The translations under genes were made by a program, and so were the position numbers. From Epiperipatus broadwayi (lineage: Eukaryota > Onychophora > Udeonychophora > Euonychophora > Peripatidae), in contig JAQFVV010000022.1 in assembly GCA_028023455.1 (NCBI GenBank), positions 7,707,100 through 7,771,099 of the forward strand: a stretch of DNA of 64,000 bases, written 5' to 3'. The first letter of the stretch is position 1. Every line of letters begins with the position of its first letter. The notes under the pieces are model-generated. The model was not told the origin of the DNA. It did not search any database and worked only from the letters and a program-made list of their open reading frames with translations. Below, piece after piece: positions 24,911-36,012 of this stretch.

Positions 24911-25402
24911 TTTATTCACTCTTTTACATTTGATGTTTATTGCATCACCCCTAGTGGCAGTTTGATAGTTCAACATTTTATTTGAATATTGACCCATTTA
25001 TTTTATATTATGAATCCATAAATTGCATTTGATTTATTAGAAATATAAGTTTATAAAAGAAAAGCATTCTAAAAAGTTATATTTGAATTTTGCTAATATA
25101 TAAAAAAAGTGAAGTATAATAATAATAAGTTTCTTTGGACAATTACAGCAAAGCCCAATATAAAAAAAAGTCTTTATTGATTGAACTTTATTTCTAAAAC
25201 CTGAACAAATTATTGCTAAGTAGTCATAAAGCTTTGAAATTCCATCTTAAAATTTAAAAAATATATTTATAAATTATTAAAGTATCACAAAAGTTCTGTA
25301 CTATGATGTTTTGAGAGAGATTAATAATCATAGTTTTCTTTTTACCACTACTACAAATTTCACATGATCACCATTTCTTATGCTTGCACATAACTATTAT
25401 TA
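24911..25402. other. AT-rich stretch, nothing recognised
   Basis: No gene or element supported. Confidence 0.5.
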
Positions 25403-25809
25403 GCACAGGCAAAACTCTCCATACAGTAGTACCACTCAGTGCCAGCCAGAGTAATCAGTGGATGCAAAGACACCAAAATATGGGGACTGAACTGAATTCA
25501 GACCTATACAATTATATAAGCTATTGAGCTTAGATTGAAAATATTATTGTGTTTTCAATTTTATTCTTAGTTTTGTAGTTGAGATAAAAAGTGGCTGCTG
25601 GAGCATTGCATTAGATCCAAAGATCTAGGTGCAGTGCTCTCAGATCCAAGGCTCCTCACTGACAAAGGCCACAAGCCAGAAACTTGTCTGGGAATATTGG
25701 ATGAGTAGGCACTAGATGGGGATTTTATGCACAAGCCTTCTGGCATCCATTGATTGATTACTCTGGCTAGCACTGAGTTGCACTATTGTATAGAGAGTTT
25801 TGCCTGTGT
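25403..25809. mobile_element. Mariner-like MITE, intact (407 bp)
   Basis: Terminal inverted repeats of about 60 bp: left GCACAGGCAAAACTCTCCAT and right (inverted) ACACAGGCAAAACTCTCTAT, continuing through ACTCAGTGC(C/T)AGCCAGAGTA to GGATGC. The element is flanked by TA on both sides (25,401-25,402; 25,810-25,811), the target duplication of Tc1/mariner elements. It encodes no transposase. Relics of the family are at 13.6, 17.1, 27.3 and 27.7 kb. Confidence 0.8.
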
Positions 25810-26679
25810 TACTACAAAATTCTTAACTTGTATTTTTAAAAATAAAATGTATTAAAAAAAATCTAAACATAATCATAAAATCTTTTTTTTTAATAATTGC
25901 TATACAAATATTGTGCAAAAATAATTATGAACATTTAAATAAACTATGGAGAATATAATATTTTTTTGTTGATTACTAATAGCAAATATAACAGGAATTT
26001 ATTTACTTACCCAAAATCAAAAAAATTTAACAATCAGCAGTGCTTTAAGCTTTTGCCATCTCTTTTGGAGTACTTCTCAATGAATTAGTGATCATCTTCA
26101 GATTTTTTTTAAAATTAATAAATCAATATTTAATTTAATTTCAGTTTTTACCATCAACAGAATGTAAAGCTGGTGAAATAGTGCTATAGACAGTAGCAAG
26201 CAAAGTCAAATCACTCCATGATAGTGCTGAGCTTAGAATCATATAAGTAAAATGCTATTAACCGCCAATTACTTAATTTTCAAATGAGAAATCAAAACTA
26301 ATAAACATATCCTGTGAAATATAGATTAATGCACAAGTAAAATTTTCCTGTAAAACATGTCTAAGCTTCTTGGATAAAAATAATATTCTTAGTAACATTC
26401 TTATTAGTAGTAATAAGAATTTGTTTTGAGATTAAAAAGTGAAAAATGAGTTTTTATGAATATGTATACATTTAGATGAATTTATAAGTTGCTAAAAAAA
26501 AATTACATACATTTCATTAATACTTATTTACCTTATATTGAATTTTATCTTTGTTTGCTATTTTAATAAAATTATGAAGGTGATATAGTCATTATGGAAA
26601 TAGCTGAAATAGTTTTTGTAAAGGGAATATTTATATATATTTGCTTTATGTTCAAAAAAGAGTATGTACTTTCTTAGTA
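25810..26679. other. AT-rich stretch, nothing recognised
   Basis: A patch at 26,035-26,230 is less AT-rich but no domain can be read. Confidence 0.5.
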
Positions 26680-26929
<250 letters not shown>

Positions 26930-27299
26930 AATAAGTCAGAGTTAACTTGTATTTATTAATGTTTTAATTTGAGTGGAAATAACTTTTTTCAGCAACACTT
27001 GGATAATTATTTCTCTATGCCTTAATATTTAAGATATTATATGTTTAACTTATTCAAAGTAAGCTTTTTCTATTTGGATTTATTGCTTATGCATTTAAAG
27101 AAATCCATTATAATATTTGGTAGAAATATTTCGCTTAAGTGATTATTTAATAATAATAGACAGCATATTTAGAATACATTCTCATTTAGCGTTACATATC
27201 TCTATATTGGTTGCTTTTTTATTTCACATTTAATGTTATTGTTATTAACAAACACATATGTTTATTTTTTCCTTCACATATCAATGTCACCTGCTGTAA
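26930..27299. other. AT-rich stretch, nothing recognised
   Basis: No supported feature. Confidence 0.5.
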
Positions 27300-27475
27300 A
27301 CTTTAGTAACTAATTGCCAGATATAATAATTAATAAATCTTTATCTAGCGCAACCTATCCATTATTCCCAGACTAGTTTCATATTTATGGTTTTCATCAT
27401 TGAGGTGCTTCAGATAATGGAATTATGTACTTGGACTTTTAGGATCTAACACACCTTTTTTGTAGCAGTCATAAT
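27300..27475 (-). repeat. Mariner-like MITE relic
   Basis: CCCAGACTAGTTTCATATTT, GGTTTTCATCATTGAGG and TTAGGATCTAA parallel 17.16-17.24 kb and the reverse complement of 25.6-25.72 kb. Termini are not preserved. Confidence 0.45.
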
Positions 27476-27639
27476 TCTCTTCTCTTTTTAACTATTAAGT
27501 TATCATCACAAATTCAATATAACCCAACTTCTTTGTATTGATATATAAATATGAAACCTGTTCGGTATATATATATATATTGTCTCCTTAGTCCAAAGAA
27601 TAAAATTGCCTTCAGTTATTAAAAAAAACTAAGACTACC
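27476..27639. other. AT-rich spacer
   Basis: A short TA repeat near 27,567-27,580; otherwise nothing recognised. Confidence 0.5.
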
Positions 27640-27905
27640 ATAATACATTGATACTGAATTGGTTTCAGATCTATATGACTATAAAAACAAGTTGGCTTAG
27701 ATTGAAAATATTTATATGTTTTTCAATTTGGGCTGATAGTTTGATAGCTAAAAGAGAGATAAATAATGACTGATAAAAGAAAGATGCATTAAATTCTAAA
27801 AGTTAAAGTACATAGTTTCAAGATCCAAAGTTCCCCATAGATGAAAGCCATAAAATTGAAACTAGGTGGGAATATTGATTAATACAACACTGGATATGCT
27901 GCTGA
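27640..27905 (+). repeat. Mariner-like MITE relic
   Basis: GGTTTCAGATCTATATGACT, TTAGATTGAAAATATT, CAAGATCCAAAGTTCC and GAAACTAGGTGGGAATATTG follow the order of the inside of the intact copy at 25,490-25,720. Terminal repeats are absent. Confidence 0.5.
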
Positions 27906-28480
27906 AACAGCAATGAATAAGCTAGTCATATGATTGGGTTCTCTGATATTTTATTGTTTTTATAAGCACATGCATGTTTACACATACACGCATATACACA
28001 CTGCACAAACACCCATTCTTCTGTTGAAATGGATTTGAAATTTATAAATCATTTGATAAATAATCAATTCGAAAGATATAAAGATAATATATTAGGATCT
28101 ATTTTTATATAGTAAATATTGTTGGTATGACATATTTCATCAATAATGATTTTCAGTGTAACTCAAACTCGATCTTGCTTTGTTAGTTATACTTGGGCAT
28201 AATCTTTCTGAAAGCTAAATAAATGCTATTAAATATATATACTGATACAATTTTTATTCATCAAAAATTGATGAATAATTTTTTTTTTTTTTTTTAAATT
28301 CTAAACTATGCATTTTTTAAAACTGTGCACTTACTTGTTGAATGTATTTAATTAATTGCTTGATCATATCAAAGAAATGAATTACTTGCATTATAGCATA
28401 ATAATTGTATAACTTCGAACTTGCTTTAGCACTCTCTTATTTAATTTTTTGGTGAGCTGATTATGGACTCATCTTTAATA
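27906..28480. other. AT-rich stretch, nothing recognised
   Basis: Contains a T run at about 28,280-28,296. No gene supported. Confidence 0.5.
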
Positions 28481-29745
28481 TTCATAAATTAGCGGCCTGG
28501 AAAATTGCTACTGGAAAGAAGGTTACAGCCAAATTTATAGCAGAACTCCAAAATTTTCTCAGCTTTCCCATATCCAGGTCAACAACAGCAATGACAAAAG
28601 AAATACAAAATGCAATATTGGAATCAACAGAAAGGTTAACCAACTCATTGTTCAAAGTTTACATTTCCCTGGAGGGAAAGGTGACGCTGCTGAACATTAA
28701 AATATTTACAAAGATCACCTACTTTCTCCCCATCACAAAGCTGAATAAAAACTTTATAAACAAAATTAACTCTATGTGTTCCAGGCTACATAGGGGCAGA
28801 AGAGTGATGGCCATAAGTTTAAGTAAAATACAACAGCCTAAGAAACTTAATGGCCTCTCATTACATTCAATCTCAGCCATATACGCCCAAAGAGCCTATA
28901 ATCTAATTGTTAATTGAACACTACTATACAGATATCATGAGATCTTGCAAATCGTCTTGCCTACTGACCGGCCACCACCAAAGGAGGATTGGATAATGAA
29001 GCTGAATGAATACCTAGGGAAATTTGCTACACCAGAACAACTACGATTCACAAATAGGATCAGACTATGGGAAGCATATCACCTGATGAATCCAGAGTTA
29101 CAATGTTTGCCAAGTAAACTAAATCTAACTAACAATAAACTTTTATCAAGAACTAAATTCTGGGCATTGAAGCTGAAATTCATTGATTTTGTAATCAAAT
29201 TAAATCATGATGCTTTGCCCACCAATTGGTTTTTTTATATATAAAAGAGGTTCTAAAAAACTTGACCCTATATGCCAATTGTGTGGGTGAGAAGATGAGG
29301 CAGTTGAACACCTAATTGGAGTATGTATGCGATTTGACAAAGTCAGGAAATTCATCTACAACAACTTCCAAATGGGAGTGAATTGTATCACTTCAATACG
29401 AGACTGTATAAATTACAAAATTTTTGGACTGATCAGAATTGAAATCTTCACCGTATTCTCATTATGGAAAACCGGATGTAAAATAGTTATTGGAAAATCA
29501 AAAGTAGTTCATTTGTTTTGTAACAGCTTGGAGAAAATCAAGAAAAGGGACGAAGGCTATTCATAAAAAAAAAAAAAATGATCAAAGACACGTGGCCATA
29601 CTTAAACACTGCACTCTTGGACTAATATACACTGACCTTCACTGATTGTCTTATTCATAATTACAACTCTCAATAGAACGAGAGGAGCTAGACCTTGTTT
29701 AATGATTGGATTATATGTAAAAAATTTCATTATAAATAAATAAAT
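28481..29745 (+). pseudogene. L1/Tx1-like LINE relic, C-terminal third of ORF2
   Basis: The longest LINE relic of this type here. Open segments 28,483-28,917, 28,945-29,241 and 29,285-29,566 line up as one protein: GKVTLLNIKIFTKITYFLPI, then NKINSMCSRL and GLSLHSISAIYAQRAYNLI, then FWALKLKF, ALPTN, and a Cys/His block (CQLCG then EHLIGVC). This is the region after the RT domain (thumb and zf-RVT) of L1/Tx1-like LINEs. A stop near 28,916, stops near 29,242 and an in-frame TGA near 29,288 break it. An A run at 29,566-29,578 may be an internal or terminal poly(A). The RT and endonuclease domains are absent, so it is 5'-truncated. Confidence 0.7.
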
Positions 29746-29823
29746 ATATTATTAAAAGTACACTAACAGCATTATATTGTTAGGTAGTTAACATGAAGAA
29801 ATCAATAAAGTTTTAGTGAATTT

Positions 29824-29918
29824 CTATTTTCATGTGTCAAAGCATCGGCTGGGAAGCGAACCCGCGAATCCGGGACAACTGCTTGTAGGGCGGCTGTGCT
29901 GACCACTCGGCCTATTTT
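29824..29918 (-). mobile_element. tRNA-derived SINE, minus strand
   Basis: Body 29,831-29,911. Read on the minus strand it has AGGCCGAGTGGTCAGCACAG (box A), GCGGGTTCGCTTCCCAG (box B) and ends CCGATGCTTTGACACATG. The heptamer CTATTTT flanks it on both sides, a possible short TSD. Confidence 0.8.
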
Positions 29919-31354
29919 ATCACAATTTGTTATTAAATTACTAAAAATATCTCTTTTCTCTCCTTTCAAGTAATAATTTCTTTAAATTCTTTATGGTTTA
30001 TTTTATTAATTATCAAAAGTATGTTAATTATCTTTGTGAAGTAAGTTTAACATTACGTAGTGGTTGAGAGATACTAATATTACCTCTGAATCTCAGACAA
30101 ATCTGTGAAAACCCATCTTCTGTGGATTCTTGTAACTCTCTTCCCATCTCCCTTCATCATTATATATATATCCTATTCATAATGATGATGATGAATCATC
30201 ATTCCGAAAATAGTTAGCGCAGTTGAGCTTAAACGTTGTCAATAAAAAAATTTAAAAAAAAATCAATATGATTGAAAAATAATAGAAAAAAATTGCATAG
30301 AATTCAAATTTTTACTTGAACAAACTTTATCAACCATTGCAAATATAAATTTTATAACGCTGAAGCACCATTTAGATAACTGTCCTATAACTAGTTTTCA
30401 TTTTTTAATCAAATCAACAACATTGGAGAGGGGAAAGGGGGAGGGTGCAATAGAATAAAACATTTTCTGGAATTTCTAGTCTGAGCAAAAAAATAAAGAA
30501 TTAAAGTAGATAACTCCTGATATTTATTTACCTACTCTTAAACTTTGTATAAAGATATTGAAGGTCATATATAATAAGTAATAAAAAAAGTGGAATTATT
30601 TATTTTATCTTATCATAATTCCATCGCATTTTTTTAACTGATTGATTTTATAAATACTAATCTAGTTGTCTTGAGGTTACAGGTTCATTTTTGCTTAGAC
30701 CAAGATTTTCCTTAAGGATCAAAAATTGCAAAGAATGCTTCCATTATCCATTAACTTTAGCTGCTGAATTAGAAATCAGTGAGGTGGAAGCCATGTGGTT
30801 AAAGATTTTAATTGATTAAACATCAAGTCCAGGTCTTTACTAGAATTTTTGATATATTTTAGGTAATTACCTTACTTATCTTCTTCTTTTTTATTTCCTC
30901 CTAATCTTTTATTAAGTTTCTTAATCTATACCTACTATAGCTTTAATTAATGTTTCAGAACCTGATAACTTTTACTACCTCCATTTTTCTTTTAGAAATT
31001 GATTATTCTTAACTATCGTTTCCATTGACCTATTTTTTTTTAAAAACCAGAATCAATTTTTATTTTCTTACCACATCATTTCTTTTGGAGCGTGAATAGT
31101 TCTCTTGATGATTTTGTCTTATTTTATTAACCCTTTAATGGCTGGTTTTCAAATATATAAATTTCTAATATAGATAATGTTAGAAAGAAAAAAAAACGTA
31201 CAGTTAAAAATAATTTGAGAGTCTATTTTGTTTATATACATATACAATACACTGTAAAATAAAGACTACATTATTTGATAGTTTAAAAGGCAAATTTTAC
31301 ATTACATCAAATATATACACATGCATATATATATATTTAATTGCAAAGCGAAAC
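29919..31354. other. AT-rich stretch, nothing recognised
   Basis: A patch near 30,050-30,240 is less AT-rich and holds a GATGATGATGA run, possibly an old LINE or SINE end, but no domain is readable. Confidence 0.45.
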
Positions 31355-31465
31355 TAAGTACCTCTATTAAGTTATATAACGTCAAAAACCAATGAAAAGA
31401 TAGAATGATACCATTCTATCTTTGGGTTCTGTCGTTATACAAGCTTAGTTTTTGACTTGGTTTTT
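31355..31465. repeat. Small fold-back repeat with perfect 12-bp hairpin
   Basis: AAAGATAGAATG (31,396-31,407), loop ATAC, CATTCTATCTTT (31,412-31,423) is a perfect hairpin; outer arms (CTAAGTACC..TATATAACGTCAA against the inverted CTAAGCTTGTATAACGACAG) extend it imperfectly. Part of the left arm (ATTGCAAAGC and AGTTATGTAATGTCAAAA) recurs at 31,648-31,700. Confidence 0.6.
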
Positions 31466-31832
31466 AAATTATATGGTGAATTCTGCCCATTGTTTTAATT
31501 TATGTATAGACTAAATATTCTGTAATCACCATTAATATATTCAAAGGTTGAAGAACGAGTGTTACTTTTAACAACCTTAGAACATTAAGTGAAATATTAG
31601 TCTTTTAATAATTGTAATAAATAATCATAATTTTTAAATATCTGTAATTGCAAAGCAGACGTCAATACCCCCCACTGAGTTATGTAATGTCAAAATCCAA
31701 TATATACCTACCATATATAGGACATCACATGATCTGAGATTGTAATCCATGTCAGGTAAAAACAGATAATTTTCTTATATAGTAACCCAGCTCATAAATA
31801 TACAGATAGAAGATAAACAAAAATGACTCCTG
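31466..31832. other. AT-rich stretch with a diverged repeat of the fold-back arm
   Basis: Besides the arm copy at about 31,648-31,700 nothing is recognised. Confidence 0.5.
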
Positions 31833-31970
31833 GCAATTGGCTTTTTTCCCCTCATATGTCATAGCATTGGCGAGAGGTGAACCTGCAAAAACCGTCTGCA
31901 ATCAACTGCTTGCGCGAGAGACAGCTGCGCTGATCTCTTGGCTAACAACGCTTGACAGGCATTTGGCTTT
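31833..31970 (-). mobile_element. tRNA-derived SINE with imperfect TSD
   Basis: Body 31,845-31,958 on the minus strand: CAAGCGTTGTTAGCCAAGAG (box A), GCAAGCAGTTGATTGCAGAC, a decayed box B (GCAGGTTCACC), then CCAATGCTATGACATATG. Flanks GCAATTGGCTTT (31,833-31,844) and GCATTTGGCTTT (31,959-31,970) are a TSD with one mismatch, so the insertion is older than the copy at 970. Confidence 0.75.
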
Positions 31971-32329
31971 GTGACTGATGTTTTCTTTTTAGTGTTTTTC
32001 TATATAGAGTTGCTAAGGAATCTTTTGCATTAGAGAGAGAATTTTAAAGCCTCCTTTCTTTTTTCTTTTTTTATTTTTACATATTATTTTTGATTTACAT
32101 TTAGTTTATATTAGACAATTATTTTCTTTATAAATAATAATAAAAATAAACAGCCACTCAAAAATGAGTATGTTTATTCCAACTCAAAAAGAAAAGAAAG
32201 GAGAGAGAGAGAGAAAAAACTACTCTAAAAATGAGATTTGTGGTGACTATACAAACCAATCTGTAAAACAGATATATGTCCACATATACAATATGCTGAT
32301 TCAATTTCCTGTTCACTTGCCAATTTACA
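31971..32329. other. AT-rich stretch, no supported gene
   Basis: A GAGAGA patch near 32,200 and T/A-rich DNA. The open frame at 32,164-32,445 lacks any recognisable domain and runs into the LINE relic on the opposite strand. Confidence 0.45.
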
Positions 32330-32796
32330 ATACTGTTCTTAGTTTCATGGGGAGAAAACTTTTCTTTCTGAAATACTTCAATACCATGCCTAATTGTACC
32401 TCTCTAATGAATTCTATTCTCTGCCATATCTTTCCAATGAATTGATGTTGTACTTTCTTAGAATGTCTTTGAGATAATCCTTATAACATAGATGGAATCC
32501 ATCTCTCCTACAAAACCCAATTTCATGTTCACCATAGAACAACCTTTTAGGAAGTCTTCTATTGTTCATTCATTTTACATGTTCAAACCAAGAAAGGTTT
32601 GATTTTAAAATAGTGGATTCACTAGTTTCACATCCTGCAACTGAAGAACGTATTGATTGGTTTTACAATCTTGACATTGTATTTTTAAAATTTTACAGAA
32701 TGTCCTTAATTGAAACTTTTATAAAAGAGTATTTAGTTGCAGAAATTATTTCTGTTTTAAGAGATTCTCTAGCTTTTAACTTGTTAAAGATAGCAG

Positions 32797-33012
32797 TAGT
32801 ACATTGAAGTCTGTATTTGATTTCATCATCTAAATATACCTTTCTACTTATAAAACTGCCAAGATTTAAACAAAATTACATTATCAAGTTTAAGATTTCA
32901 AACTTGAACTTGATAATGTAAATTTGTTTAAATCTTTGCAGTTTTATAAGTAGAAAGATGTATTTAGATGATGAAATCAAACACAGACTCCAAAGTGCTG
33001 CTGCTATCTTGA
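32797..33012. repeat. Inverted repeat of about 104-bp arms inside LINE relic
   Basis: Left arm 32,797-32,900 and right arm about 32,909-33,012 are near-complementary: AGTCTGTATTTGATTTCATC against GATGAAATCAAACACAGACT, ending at AAATTACATTATCAAGTT against AACTTGATAATGTAAATTT, with a spacer of under 10 bases. Both arms encode the LINE segment YLDDEIK(Y/H)RLQ, so one LINE segment is present in both orientations. Confidence 0.85.
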
Positions 33013-33235
33013 AATCTTAAACTAGATTCCAAGAGATTGTAAAATACCCAGAAAGAAACCACATGTTAGATGAATGGATGAAATAAGAAAGTGTGCAGGG
33101 GTGATGTGGAGAAGAGAAGCTAAAGATTGGAAAAGATGGATTGAACTTGAAGAGACCTTCATCCTGCAGTGGATTGATAATGGTTGTTGATGTTGATGAT
33201 GACATCAAGTTAATAACTATCCAAATCAAAAGTTA
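33013..33235 (+). pseudogene. RTE-like LINE 3' end, plus strand
   Basis: After a TGA in place of Trp the plus strand reads MDEIRKCAGVMWRREAKDWK and RWIELEETFILQW, the C-terminal region also seen at 15.9-16.1 and 63.2 kb, and ends in TTGTTGATGTTGATGATG, an RTE-type tail. It abuts the right arm of the inverted repeat. Confidence 0.65.
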
Positions 33236-34620
33236 CTGAGGATTTTTCTTCCATGACTGGTAGTTTTTTGAACATTAAATAATAAACTGAGATCTTTAGA
33301 AGTTGCATTTAATACATTGAAAACTTTTCTGTAAATCATCTTTTGAATTCAAAAAAATAACATACTCATCAACACACTGTAAATTTAGAATCTAAGAAGA
33401 TGAAGTTCTTGTTTTTGCTTATAACCAATTCAAATTAAAAAACCCACTATCCAACCTGTATTGTATCTTGATCCTTGTCAAATTAAGCTGCCCATAAAAT
33501 AATTCCAAAGACTAGTGTCATAAAAATTGAACAAAATGTTGGAGCAAGTGTCCATCTTTGTTTAACACTAGTTCTCATTTCAAATACCTCAGATTTTCTG
33601 TCTGTAGTAATAACATTTCTGGTCATTCTGTATAGAAGTCATACAAAATGAATAAAGGTTGATGGACAACCAACTAATCCCAAAACATGCCATAGAACTG
33701 TACTATTAATTGAGGCAAATGTTTTAATCAAATCAATATAAGTAATAAATATGTAAATCATTCCTTTGCTCCTGACACTTTTTTGAATTTTCCTAGCAAC
33801 AAAAATCATATCTATAGGGGTCTTGATTCCCTAAAACCACATTGAGACTCTTGTAATCATTCAGCTATAACTGGAAGCAATCTATTCAACAAGATTCTTG
33901 AAATTATTACTACAATTTTGTAATCTTGTATAATCCCATTGTTTTTAGAAATTTGAATAATTAAAACATTATGATTGGATGTCATAACTTTATGAGTCCA
34001 GATATTCCTAAAAAATTCAAATATTTTTGAAGCTAACATATCAAAGCCATATTTTAAAATCTCTCCAGATATTTCATAAGACCTACAGCCTTGCTATTTT
34101 TAAGATTACAAAGAGCAGTTTTGACTTCATTAAAATCTAAATAAGTAGATAAAATGGATATACCATATCAATTTTTGTATCATGTTTTAAAAGGTATGCA
34201 AAATACTCTTTCTATCTGTTCAAAATATTATATATATTATCTCAATTACTTTTTTCAGATTATCTGAAATGGTACTGGAGTTTCAATAGATTTATTAACC
34301 TGTTAGTCATCCTGCATAGTTCAAATTTCAATATATACTGAAGTATAATAAAGGTAACCATGAGCTTAGCATCCTTTGAAATTTGACATCTTCCAAATCA
34401 ATAATAAATATCACACCATATCATATCTTTATTTTTACTATTAATGCATAAACACTCGTTGTATTAATCTGAGTGCTAAGACCAGCAAATGCATCTAAAA
34501 TATTTAGATTTCCAAATCTAGAGACATAATCTCTAGCTAAATTAAAAAAATGTATATTAAGCCTATATAAATAAGAAGATACATGCAATTCAAATGCAAC
34601 TCTCACAATTCTCTCAAATA

Positions 34621-34749
34621 TGCTGATTTATTATTGTTTCTTTATAGAAACCATCATATATGTAAGTATGAATTCAATCGGAAAATCAAACATTGATCAA
34701 TTGAGATAGACTTCAGGCAGTCTGACTTCACAACAAATTCTCCCCAAGG
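34621..34749. other. Short spacer between LINE and PLE relics
   Basis: Nothing recognised. Confidence 0.4.
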
Positions 34750-35115
34750 ATGCCAAGCCTTGGATAATGCTCTCATATATACTACAGGTAGTCAAAAGAA
34801 TAAATAAAGTTTGTTCACAAACACATAGAATAAGTTATTGTATTCCTCCTACAACAAATAGGTTTGTAAATAATTCTAAAGACAGACTCAATAATGACCA
34901 AGCTCCACACAACATGTATAAAATTGCATGTTTCCAGGAAAGATGCAGGGCTTTATATTATAGTGAATCAAGAGGATATCTCACCATAGATAACTCTACA
35001 AATGAGCCATAAAGAATCTTGAACATAAGACTATTTTCCCTGAGTATTCACATGCAATAGGTCACATATTTCAGCCCATAACCACTTTTGAATAGTGAAT
35101 TTAAGATAATGTCTC
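34750..35115 (+). pseudogene. Penelope-like element fragment, second PLE family
   Basis: The open frame at 34,767-35,012 reads LSYILQVVKRINKVCSQTHR, then NNSKDRL and NMYKIACFQERCRALYYSES. PLEs carry, just after the RT, an LPY..G(L/V)SE(R/K)I segment and then a GIY-YIG endonuclease that begins VYK(I/F).C..C...YIGE(S/T). The order and spacing match, with YYSES in place of YIGES, so the catalytic motif is degraded. Downstream, frame changes lead to EYSHAIGHIF-like sequence. This differs clearly from the PLE family at 39-53 kb. RT is not preserved here. Confidence 0.55.
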
Positions 35116-35924
35116 TTACAATTAGAAATAATAATCAGACAAAGAAAAAAATTGGTAGCACTTACATTTAATGTTCCAATTTTTTTCCTGAAGTAAATAC
35201 TAAAAAACCTCATCATCACTTAGCTTATTGATTTTTTTATAGGTATGTCTATGTGGATGCCAAAATGACACTTCTGGGTTGTTATGAAATATAATTGTAA
35301 TCTATACTATAACATTTATTATAAAATAAATTTAAAATGAAAACAAAGAAAGTTAAACTCACACATTTTTGTTTTTTAACAGTGCCACTCTAATTTTTAC
35401 TCCATTTTATCACAATCATCTTCCAGCGCAGAAACTTGTACCACCCTCTATCACTATGTATGAATTTTATGTGAGCTTGAGGCATAGAACAACTGAATCT
35501 CCACATTCATATTGTCAGCTTGATACTTTTCATCACATCACTCTTATGCAAAATAAAGACTGGTTTCTATCCACTTTTAACACCCTGTGGAAAATGAATA
35601 ATTATTGTTCTATAGATATATATTTTCAGTTGTTGTTTTTTTTTTTGGGGGGGGGGGTTATTTGTGCCTTTCTCATGTTATCTTCGCTGCACTCTGACTA
35701 GGCACATATTTTGTCAGCAATCTTTACTCTGATGCAAATTTCTATTGCCTTACTTATACGGATAATTCTGCAAAAAGCATTTATTAAAAATAACAAAAGA
35801 GATTAAGATCTATTGAAAAATAAATTGCAGATCATATGAGCCTCAGTAATCACATTAAACGTATAATTTGTTGTTTCATTTATATATTTATAAATAATTT
35901 ATAATATGTATTAATAATTAGTTC
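35116..35924. other. Unassigned stretch with open frame and G11 run
   Basis: An open frame at about 35,369-35,701 has near-normal amino-acid composition but no recognisable domain and crosses a T/G homopolymer (G run at 35,647-35,657). It might be the 3' region of the PLE fragment above. Not called as a gene. Confidence 0.35.
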
Positions 35925-36012
35925 ACATTATATAGCTCTTTTTTATGTGTCAAAGCGTCGGCCACTGTGCTAACCACTCGGCCACTAACACTTGACATTA
36001 TATAGCTCTTTT
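35925..36012 (-). mobile_element. Internally deleted SINE with perfect 18-bp TSD
   Basis: ACATTATATAGCTCTTTT occurs at 35,925-35,942 and exactly again at 35,995-36,012. Between them is only 52 bp: on the minus strand CAAGTGTTAGTGGCCGAGTG with box A, then GGTTAGCACAGTGGCC, then GACGCTTTGACACATAA. The middle of the SINE including box B is missing. The perfect TSD means the insertion is recent. Confidence 0.85.

Larger units (their letters stand above)
32330..34620 (-). pseudogene. RTE-like LINE relic, minus strand, RT to C-terminus
   Basis: Minus-strand pieces in N-to-C order: ILLNRLLPVIAE near 33,860 (the RNRL step of RT); QEKCQEQRNDLHI near 33,755 (leading into RT motif A); YVIF and NSKDDLQKSFQC near 33,320-33,370 (motif C region); ISRKVYLDDEIKYRLQ near 32,850; and RRLPKRLFYGEHEIGF near 32,500-32,560 (the C-terminal RLPK.(L/V)(L/F)YGE signature). 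It is heavily frameshifted. A plus-strand segment (32,905-33,235) interrupts it. Plus-strand ORFs in the interval are shadows. Confidence 0.6.

Noticed and set aside
35369-35701. 110-codon plus-strand frame
   Set aside because: No recognisable family, crosses a T/G homopolymer, no splice or polyadenylation context.
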